Positions 50,901-62,601 of a DNA stretch of 64,000 bases are shown here, in pieces. Origin of the DNA: Panopea generosa (taxonomy: Eukaryota; Mollusca; Bivalvia; Adapedonta; Hiatellidae); assembly GCA_029582155.1 (NCBI GenBank), contig CM055901.1, positions 26,431,404 to 26,495,403 on the forward strand, read 5' to 3'. A program made the translations under genes and the position numbers. The notes under the pieces were generated by a model. It worked only from the letters and a program-made list of their open reading frames with translations, did no database searches and was not told where the DNA came from. Each line of letters starts with the position of its first letter. Position 1 is the first letter of the stretch.

Positions 50901-53900
50901 AATCTTGTTATACATCCTTTAAAACTTCCACAGTGAGGTTGGAATTTTAACACAGTGATAGACGTTTTGCAGGGATTCTAGTCAGACTGGAAGTCTTTAT
51001 CCAAGCATAAAACTGGTTGCCATATGTAACCTACATTGTGTTAGATAGATTGATCCCTTTTCAGATTTAAACAATATTTTGCCTTAACAAGGTCTCATAA
51101 AATGTAATGTCTGAGTTTGATAATAAAATATTTTATAAATATTTGATGAGTTTCTGCCCATGATCAGGTCAAAGTTCAATAACATTTGTTATAATACATC
51201 ATGTGAATATAGTAATTACATAAAACTCTCTATAACAGGGTGTACAATGTGGTTACTGGCAGAAAAATTAGTGAGTCCGGCCTACAAGAGGACTATATGG
51301 TTATACTGGGTGTGTGTGATACAATGTTGGGCGGACAGCAGTCTGGCATATACACAGAGCATGATCTCTATCTGTTACAGGTATGTTTGCCACTGTCTAT
51401 TGTTTTGTATTGTGTTGTGTTTAGTAGGACATTTTACAATATTTCATTTTTATGACAATAAGGTCTAAAAGCTGTTACCACACTGAAGTATCAGTCCATG
51501 GCTATATATCATACCATCTGGTCCAGTCATATTAGACTGCAGTCAAACCTGTGTAAGCTGTCACCTCTATTTAGCAACCACTTATCTTAAGTAGCCACAT
51601 TTATATTTCCTATTTCTGTACTTAAAGGGCAAATTAACCTGTATTGAGCAACAACCTGTGTTAAAAGGCCACTTTTGCTTCTTCCCTTGACTGGCTGCTT
51701 AAGACAGGTTTCACTGTATACTGACACCTTGTCCACCAATTCTAGATTATCTTTTTTTATGCCCTTCAATTAAGGAAGCTGTTAAAAGTAATATTTTCAA
51801 AGTCTTTGATACATGTTTGAGCTATCATGGGATTGACTCACAGCCTTAAAGCCCCAAATGCCATATAAAAGCCACAAAATTGCTCTGGGGAAGGTTTTAT
51901 ATAATGCAGTACATGACTCAAATCAGAGAACTCTTTTTCAAAATTTCACAGTCGTCACTGCATTCTATTTGTTATAATGTTGTATATTACTAAATTATTG
52001 TTAATACATTTAATTGGCAAAAAGAGTGTTTGTTATAAATTATGCAATTTGAAAAAAAAATTAAACTCTAACTGTCAAAAATTTGAAATTCAAGGGAGAT
52101 GCACTCTGTACACATGGATCTGTGTTAATTCACCATCGGCAGATAGCCTAGTGTAGCATTGTAATTTGTAGTCTCCTCGAACACATATTTACTACCTTGG
52201 CAGTGAATGTTGGGGGCTTAAAAACTCTTTTCACTGTGTCATCAACTGTAAAATGTGTACTGGTATTTGTTGGCAAATTAAGAAATGGAAACAATTGACA
52301 TGGCAGACTTGACTGTGACTTAGCATCGGAAAACAATATTGTGAATACCTGAAAGTTAGAAAATGTATTGTACATGTTGATAGTGTTTGTCATCATGGAA
52401 ATATTTTTATCTTCAGAAAAGCTCACCTACTAATCATCAGCCAAGTGACAAATGCTTGCTGGAGATGGGCCATTTCCAATCAGACGCCATTCGACTGTCT
52501 TATATTGACAAGGTTTGTGCACATTTTAGTGTTATATTGTTCTAGTAATTTGTCACTTTTGTGTGGTGTCTGTCAAAAAGTAAAGATACATTTGCTAAAA
52601 AATAGATAATTATAAACATTTGAATCATTTTAGATGAAATAATATAAAGTACATGTATCATAAGATCCTGATTTTTAACTCAAGTTTTTTCCTATAGGCA
52701 CATTGTTTGTCAATATTGTTTATTATCTTCATTGTCTTATATTTCAATGACTTCTCTGAAAATGCTTATCTGACGTTAAATACAGTCAAACCAGTGCAAG
52801 CGGTCACTCTGTTAAGCAGTCATTTGCTTAAGCAGCCACATTTGCTATTTCCCATTTCTATACTTTAAGAGCAAATTAACCTGTATTAAGCAGCAACCTG
52901 TCTTAAAAGACCACTTTCCCTCCTTTCCTTGACTGGCTGCTTAAGACAGGTTTAACTGTACAATTTTTGTTTAGAAATTGTGCTCTTTGTTACTGGGTTC
53001 AGTTGGTATACTTTCATACACAACGACAACTGTTTATTAAAGTGTCATGACTGTACAAGGTATATTAAGTGGTATATTGTCGCAGATGCAGAGGTACACA
53101 TCAACATGTTCCAGTGCAGTCTCACTTGAATCATTAAGACAGAAGTGGATTGAAGGTCTTCCAACTCCACCCACATCTAAACTAGCGGAGATTGTTGGTA
53201 TGATTTTACTTCTTGTCTCTTTCTTTGGGAGGTGTGATATTTTGATGCAGTATGTGTGATTATAGGTTTTGTTTTTATAGTTTCTCATATATCTACATAG
53301 GATTTGCATGATTTTTTGCATGTTTTTTGGGGTCTCAAATTACTTTCATATAACAAAATTTACAAACAACTTCACATGAAAACCTCACAATTGAAAAAAT
53401 TTAATTCTGTTTCAAACTGAAAAGCTGGGCCTTGTTAGCTCAGCCAGTAAGGGGTCTGACTATCAATTAAAGGATCTTGATTGAACCCCCATCACGCCAC
53501 AGTCTCTGTGATGATTGATATACAACATTGTGCTTCATTATCATTTGACGCTCACAACTGATTCAAGTAGGAAAGTTATCAGTTACCTGCAAAGATGGGT
53601 GTGCTCAAGTATTGGTTAACCTTCAAGGATCCGAGGAAAGAATGTTTAGTCTAACTGATTGTCTGTTGGCCTCGATGGCATAAAAACAATGCAAAATATT
53701 CAAACAAACAAACAAATTAAACTATTTCACTCTCCTAGGATTTAGTACTTATTATTTTTACTTCACACAATTGAACTATCCAGGAAATTTAAAGTTTTCA
53801 TCATTTTGGATTATTTGAGATTTTAATACAATTTCCATAGGAAGCCAATCATTCTTAAGGTCAGTAAACTACAAAACATATAATCTGCGAGGAGATCTGC

Positions 53901-56900
53901 ATTCACTTAACTTTGATACTAATTTCTGAGCATATGAATTATTTTGCTTTAAATGAAATATTTATCATTACAGAGCCATTCCTGATGGAATACTGGAAAC
54001 TGGAAAACATGCTCGCAGATGGTCTGTCACAACCCCAGGTAAATGTGCTTGCAGATGGTCTGTCACAACCCCAGGTAAATGTGCTCGCAGATGGTCTGTC
54101 ACAACCCCAGGTAAATGTGCTCGCAGATGGTCTGTCACAACCCCAGGTAAATGTGCTCGCAGATGGTCTGTCACAACCCCAGGTAAATGTGCTCGCAGAT
54201 GGTCTGTCACAACCCCAGGTAAATGTGCTCGCAGATGGTCTGTCACAACCCCAGGTAAATGTGCTCGCAGATGGTCTGTCACAACCCCAGGTAAATGTGC
54301 TCGCAGTTGGTCTGTCACAACCCCAGGTAAATGTGCTCGCAGATGGTCTGTCACAACCCCAGGTAAATGTGCTCGCAGATGGTCTGTCACAACCCCAGGT
54401 AAATGTGCTCGCAGATGGTCTGTCACAACCCCAGGTAAATGTGCTCGCAGATGGTCTGTCACAACCCCAGGTAAATGTGCTCGCAGATGGTCTGTCACAA
54501 CCCCAGGTAAATGTGCTCGCAGATGGTCTGTCACAACCCCAGGTAAATGTGCTCGCAGATGGTCTGTCACAACCCCAGGTAAATGTGCTCGCAGATGGTC
54601 TGTCACAACCCCAGGTAAATGTGCTCGCAGATGGTCTGTCACAACCCCAGGTAAATGTGCTCGCAGATGGTCTGTCACAACCCCAGGTAAATGTGCTCGC
54701 AGTTCAAGCCATGCTCAGTCCAAATATTTAATATGAAGAAGTTTGCCAGTTATTTGTGTAAGAATGATGGTTCTACTCAAGAGTCATTCTGAGGTTTTCC
54801 TAGATATGCCCCATACATAACATGATATGCCCCATACATAACATGATATGCCCCATACATAACATGATATGCCCCATACATAACATGATATGCCCCATAC
54901 ATAACATGATTTGCCCCATACATAACATGATATGCCCCATACATAACATGATATGCCCCATACATAACATGATTTGCCCCATACATAACATGATATGCCC
55001 CATACATAACATGATATGCCCCATACATAACATGATTTGCCCCATACATAACATGATTTGCCCCATACATAACATGATATGCCCCATACATAACATGATT
55101 TGTGTTGAAATGGCATTAAACCACTTTTTAAAAAAATGCTTTAAATACAAATGATTTACAAACAAGATTATATGAAATTTGATAATAATGTTGAGGTATG
55201 TCTTGCACAAATTTTAAGTATATAGTTTAAAAGTTTAAGCCACGTTTGAAGGTCAATCTTTATAAGTCACATATTATGAGACTTCACTGAAATATTCTAA
55301 ACAATTAGGAGTCTAGTTTCAGATTCAGATTTTTAATTTAAATGCCAAGGTCACTTTCTCAGTTCTTACATTAAAGCTACAAATGGAAATATCCATCAAA
55401 TGTCATAGAAATGTTTGCAACAATGAAAAGTTGTTGTCTTTTTCACCCAATTTGGACTTGTATGTTCAGGACCAAGGTCAAGGTCATTCTTAAAAGAATA
55501 AAGTGTGTAAGTCTCAAATCATGTCTTGGCTATTTCTACCTATTACTGTAGAACTAAGAAAGAACATTCACAGAAATATTTGTGACAATGAGGTATGTTG
55601 TTTATTAAATTCAGGGTTGTACAAGGTCAAGGTCTCCTGTGATGGTAAAAGGTTTCAAATCACAGATTATGTGCCAGATATCGCTGTAAAACTACTTTAA
55701 AAGGGAATTGTATTTAACAACACAAAAGCGGGACGGACAATAGGAAGGCATTGTTTTACTTTCAAGGTCACGGTCACCTTTTCTTTTCAAGGTCGAAAAT
55801 TTGTAAGTCACAAAAGGTTGCTATTGTTAAACAACTGGATGCAATTAAAGGTTAAAAGTTTGGTTTCCTAGGTTGGCACATTTGTAATGGCATATATGGT
55901 TTTCAAACGTATTTCAAGTTATGTAAAGAAGTCAGTATCATTATTGTTTGCTTACTTGTGTCTACATTTGCATAATGTTTTAGAGAAAGCCTCAAATAAT
56001 CATTACACGTCGCATGTTCTTTCAGATGATAAGTGAGATGCCATCGCCTACAGTGTCAGATTCAGTTGACCAACTGTTGGACCAGAACTCACCAATATCA
56101 AGGTCATCTCGGCAGTCACAAATTCTGCTGTTGTCCCAGTGGTACCCAGATAAAACACTAGCAGCCCTGCTGTCACATATTCACATGGGGGATGGTAAGT
56201 CACAATTACTTTACTTATTTCAAGTGGGGTGTAACACACAGGCAGTCCCTTTGTCACAAATACATGTTGGGGATGGTAAGTCACACATTCACATCAGGGT
56301 ATGTTGCAGCTACTGACATTCTCCCAGTGTGTCACAGGTAATACTGGCAGCACTTCTCTCACAAATCCACTTTAGGGGATGTATGGTATGCCACAACTGT
56401 TTGAGCAATCTGTTTTCTGTTACATTGCCAAACAACCATAACCTAGTTCATTATAAGATTAAAACAACATTCTGTGTCCAACCCTTGTAAATGCCCCATT
56501 TGTTATAACAAAAACAATTATGCTGCAGATGATTTCCAACAAGCGAATTCTGTGAATTTATGTCTCCAGCTTTTTTGTGTTTTGTCATTGTAAACATTGT
56601 ATTAAAATTTCAAAAGATTTGATTCAGGCATTCTTAAGTTATTGCACAGAAACCCTTAAAAATATGATTTTTCACAAATTAAAGGGGCATAACTGTAGTA
56701 TGACAAATGCAACAACACTTAAAATCAAACTAAGTTTGTGTTTTGTCATTATAAACATTGTATTAAAATTTCAAAAGATTTGATTCAGGCATTCAAGTTA
56801 TTGAACGGAAACAAAAGTGTGACGGACGGGCAGACGGACAGACCCAAATTAGTGTCTCCCGCTTTTCACAAAGTGAAGGACAATAAATCTATGCTTTCGA

Positions 56901-59900
56901 ATGGCAATTATTGTTCTTTTATAGTTTCAAAATTTTTTCACAGCAGAGTTTGCTTAATAGAGTGATTATGTTATAATTTAAATGTGTCAGTCCTTATCAC
57001 GCAGTAGAGATAGAAAAAATACATGCTTTTAAACTAATGCCATTTTAGCTGTTGTTGCTGAGCTTAGGCATTTTACATATGAAAGCAGAAAAAGACAATC
57101 ACGGGAGTAAAATGAAGAAAAGTATAACAATTTAGCCATCCTGTGTCTCTGAGTTGCTCTAACCAAATAAGTGATACTTTATTATTGGTTTCCAGTAATA
57201 AGACATCTATTTCTATTTGAGTTAGCTGATCGCCTCAAGACTCAAGTCATAATGACTCCCTAATTGATTTTGAAGAAGGCCTGTGTCTGCTCCAGAGAAT
57301 ACATTAAAGCAAAGTATATTATATGGTGTTACTACTGTAAAAACAGTTACATTTGTGAGAGTTCACTTTCACTTTATTGGTGAGGATGCAAGTGAACTGT
57401 AATACCAGTAAAGATGTTAAATAGGGTTTCACAAAAAACAAAAGTATCCCTCCTACACAGTATAAAGCAATTGATACTGTATATGGAACTGATCTGCTAC
57501 TACTGTGTACTTTGTTGAAATGCTATAATTACTCTGCAACATCCATTTATGGGTTTGTTGAGTGTTCACAGATTTAAATAAAATTCAGACAAATATTCCA
57601 CGAAAAAAAATATAGAAGTGTTACAGAAGTGGTCAGTTGTACACCATCATAATATTTTTATGAGAACAGCATAAATTATTCACAAATACTTACAGTATGA
57701 ACATTTTAGCTTGACTATTCGTAGAAATAGGGGGTGGGGGCTATTGTTCTCGCCCCGGCATCAGCATTTTGGCACAGTTATGGCCCTTTTTCGACTTAAT
57801 TTATTAGGTTAAATTTTTTTATATCTATGCAACCACTCATTGGATATGAATGAAACTTAACATGTGTGTTCAGCATCATCAATAGAACACATTTACACAA
57901 TAACCATTACTCTGGGTTGCATTTTGGCACAGTTATGGCCCTTTTTCGACTTAATTTATCAGGTTAATTTTTTTTATATCTATGCAACCACTCATTGGAT
58001 ATGAATGAAACTTCACATGTGTGTTCAGCATCATCAATAGAACACACAGACACAATAACCATTACTCTGGGTTGCATTTTGGCACAGTTATGGCCCTTTT
58101 TCGACTTAATTTATCAGGTTAATTTTTTTTATATCTATGCAACCACTCATTGGATATGAATGAAACTTCACATGTGTGTTCAGCATCATCAATGGAACAC
58201 ACAGACACCAGAACCAGAACTCTGGGTTACATTTTGGCACAGTTATGGCCCTTTTAAACTTAATATTTCAGGTTAAATTTTTTTATCAGGTAAGATATCT
58301 TTGCAACTTCTCATTGGATATGAATGAAACTTCACATGTGTGTTCAGCATCATCAATGAAACACAGACACAAGAACCATTACCCTGGGTTGCATTTTGGC
58401 AGAGTTATGGCCCTTTTAAACTTAATATTTCGGGTTAAATTTTTTTTATCTATGCAACCACTCATTGGATATAAATGAAACTTCATATGTGCGTTCACCA
58501 TCATGATTTCAGAGATGACATAGTCAGAGTCATACTAGAGGTGATATAATCAGAGTCATACTAGAGATGAAATAATTATGGTCATACTAGAGATGAAATA
58601 GAGTCATACTAGAGATGAAATATAATGGAAGGGTTTAAAGCTGTAAATTCAACTGATAGTAGACATGTTTTACATGCGTTCCAAGATTATACACACTTGA
58701 ATATTTAACCTCAATTGACTATACATGAACATGTTATCACGTCAAAACATTTGACATTGTGAACTAGTTCTTTATGGGCTTATCACAGACATTAGGCCAA
58801 GTAAAAGTAAATGTTTTTACAGAACTTATGTAATTCAACTTGATTTACAGCATATTTGAGCCTGTAATTCTTTGGCACCAAATTTTATTAGAGGCAGAAA
58901 GTCTCAATCCCATACATATATTAGTGGTGCTGTCATGTTTCAACAAGTTACTGGTAAACTTTACCGTTTTAGATGTTTAGATGCATGGGATTGATGTCTA
59001 CAATAAACCGAGGATAGGAAATGTGCATCTCCTGACTAAATTCTGAAACAGCGCACGAATGATTCATAATTCACAGGCAATTGATTTCTTGTACATAAAC
59101 TGTAAGATGTATGTACTCTTAGATGTTTATACATGTTTCGCTCATGCAAAATGATCTTGAATTGAAGATATTGAGGTTTGAAGGAATTTATCGTAATTTG
59201 TCGTTATTTTACGTGCAGTATACAAATTTTATAATCACAAGGACTTCTACAATTTTAAACACACATTTCTGGGCATGGTATTGTTTGGATAACAATTTTA
59301 TTCTGCAGTGTAAGAATTTTGATTTTTGTTCCTGAGATGAATGGAAGTTAAGATAATTAAAAACAATATATTGCGAGATTTTGCGTGAATACGCGAGCGT
59401 TCACACAATCTCAATCAGTTGCCTTTCCTGCTTTATATAATTCATTGAATAAACTGAACATTTTGAGGTAAAACAATTTATACATTGAAAATGGTATTCA
59501 TCTCAGATTTTGGCAAGTTGGCTTCTGTATAAAACTACATGTACTTACTACATGTACAACATTGATCACCATGGTGACAATCCACCTTGAATGTAATTGT
59601 TAATTGATTTGTTACAGATGAGTTAAGTACAAGTCAACAACACAAATGGCAGTGTGTATTGAGTCAGGAAAACACAGACATGCCCGGAGGCTGTGATATA
59701 GCCGTGCCTGTGTTTGAGATTATGTGTCACCTACTGTATAAGCGCAGGCCACAACTTCTGGTTTGTACTTTTGGATGTATTATTAACTATGTCTCTTGCT
59801 TACATGTGTATGCAAGTTTAAAATATGTATAACATTTCCGTTCCATAGATATTACTTACATGTATGCAGTCATGTATACTTAAAGTGGTCATAACTAAAT

Positions 59901-61622
59901 TTTGTATAAAAACTACTACTCCATACTATTTGAAATATGTAATGATTACTATGTTCATACCCTGACTGTAGGTATAGATTAATTTTTACTTTTTATAAAG
60001 GTGTTTGGATATAATTTTGAATAGTTGACTGTTTTGGCACAACATTACTATGCCTTTCATTACAAGGCAAAGAACCTTTAGTGCATGTCATGTCAATCAA
60101 TACACATGACAGATCTCCAGTTTTGAGTTACTTTTCTATATTCTCCACACAATTGGTTGATTCAGTTGTTAGGTCCCTTCCCAATTTAGCTGTTCAATCA
60201 TTCGTAGCAACAATAATAATATATGTGTTTATAAAGTATTGATTAACTTGGTTCCCTCCATTCAGAAAAATTATCAACATGAATTGGAAAAAATCTCTAT
60301 GATTGTATCTCAGTTATGATTTAACCCTTTACTTAATATACACGCCTTTGGACACCTCTAATATTGAAAGCATTAATTCACCACATATCGGTCATGGGTG
60401 ATTTATGTTTATATTAACTGACAGAGTGGAAAACAGTGCAGGAAGTGTTCAGATTGCTCGTTACGAGCAATCTGAACTCTTCCTGCACTGTTTTCAAAGG
60501 CCTTCTGTGATTGGTGCGGGAAAACGCATATCTATGGAGTAAAGGGTTAAGAAGATTTAATTAATGAAATGGGCAAAGATAGCTTTTTGAATCGATCAGA
60601 TAGTGTTCAATGAAACCTTCTAATTGACAGCGAGAACTTTAGCTTTCACAATACCTGGTTTACATCTGCCAGTCACCATATCATGAGATGGGGCTTTATT
60701 ACCTCTGGCATTTAAAGACATGTGAACAGTCAGAACAAAAGTGCCAAGATAGTGCACAAAAGCTGCATACAGTCAAACCTGTGTAAGCGTTCACCTCTAT
60801 TAAGCAACCGCCTGTCTTAAGCAGCCACATTTTCTATTTCCCATTTCTATACTTAAATAGCAAATTAACCTGTATTAAGCATTAACCTGTGTTAAAAGGC
60901 TATTTTGCTAATTCACTTGGCTGGCTGCTTAAGACAGGTTTTGCTGTATTTTGTTTTGATGCCGAAAGTTTAAGAAAAAACTGTGAATGTTCAAACTTTT
61001 AACTTGACATGCAAGGCATAGTAATGATGAAATTGCTCACCAAGGCAGTACTGGGTATGATATTAGTTATCTGGACTGTAACATGTGATACATAAATAAC
61101 GTCGATATATCCTTCTCTGTACATGTATATACAATATCACCCATCTAGATAAAGTTTCTCCAGCGCGGACAACAAGTTTGGGAGAAGAAAATCGGAGTAT
61201 CAGCATTCATTAGAAGAAAACAGTCAGTGAGTTGTAATTTTGTTTATTAAAAGTCATTTATTATCTGATCTCATATAGACTTTTAGCTTCTTGTTTACAT
61301 CAGTAAGACCATTTGCAGACTGTGCAGACCCTGGTTAGTGAAGGAGTTACTCACCGGCAGACCCAGATCTGTATTGTTTTTCTCACAATCAGTAAATAAC
61401 CTTCATTTCTACTTTTAACTTGACTTTTCTGAGAAAAGGAAGTTTTTGTACTTGCTACAGTGTCTGCATTGATGTCTGCATCCAACCTGCATATAAGTTG
61501 TTCATAAGTATGCATGGTGTCAGGGCTTTTTTTTACCTAATTAAACAATATTCAGCTTCCTTCTAATTGAAAAACCATGTCAATTGAAGAAAAACAAATC
61601 CTTAAATGAAAAAAAACATATA

Positions 61623-61672
<50 letters not shown>

Positions 61673-62563
61673 TTTTTCAAATTGTTCTTACCTTTGGGAG
61701 ATAAAAATCCACATGATATGAAGTGTTGCACTTTATTTTTCCAGTTTGCTACAGCCTTAAACAAATCCCAATTTCCCCTCCCTCGATTGTCTGTTTTTCC
61801 CCAGTCTTGAAGGCTTGCAGTTATATTGCTGGAACTTGATATAGGTGTGCATGCTTATCCTCTAATACAGTACATGTATGTAACACATCAGAGCTCCTAG
61901 CTTCAAAGTCAAGGTCTTGTTGCAAGGGGAAAAGGTCACATTGTTAGAATAATTGAGTTAAAGCTATTCTCTGATAGCTCTTGTTTAATGGAGTTAACAT
62001 CATTTTCAACACATTAATGATTTAGAAAATTATGGTACCCAGTTTTTGTTCCAATAGGCAAAATAAATTCAATGCCTTGCATTAATTTTGGTGTACAAGA
62101 CATTGACTAAAGCCATCTCCCTTCCACAATTAACTGGTAAATTGTCTTTGTTCAGAGTTAGGCTTGAGCTAGGGGGACAGTGACCTTCATGGTATTGTGA
62201 CAGTTGTTTGGGCCACCCTGTCACTGTAGACAGACACCTTTTCTGAATAATAATGGAATAGTTTAAAAACAAAGATGTGCAAGATAAGGGTTTGGTATTA
62301 TTGTAAAGATTGGTAAATATTGTTTTGAAATTACTTTAAATTATTATTATAAATTACCATTAAAAGAAGTTAGGGAACACTTTATATAACATGTGTAATA
62401 TATTACAACTTGGCATATTGTATCAGTAGATATTTATTTAAGTGATTTATGATTAATTATGCCATTATGAATTAATTGCTAGATTATTATCTAAATTTTT
62501 CTTAAAAAAGGGCGGGAGGATTTTATTTTTTTAAATTTTATTTTTATTTTTAAAATTGTTGAT

Positions 62564-62601
<38 letters not shown>

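Noticed and set aside
53913-54731. A 272-codon open frame read as a separate repeat-protein gene
   Set aside because: It is exon 11 of HPS6 plus its intron start, kept open by a 36-bp (12-codon) unit; the minus-strand frame there is open for the same reason.
54777-55210. Overlapping 100-136 codon frames in several frames of both strands
   Set aside because: They are by-products of a 21-bp repeat whose length is a multiple of three.
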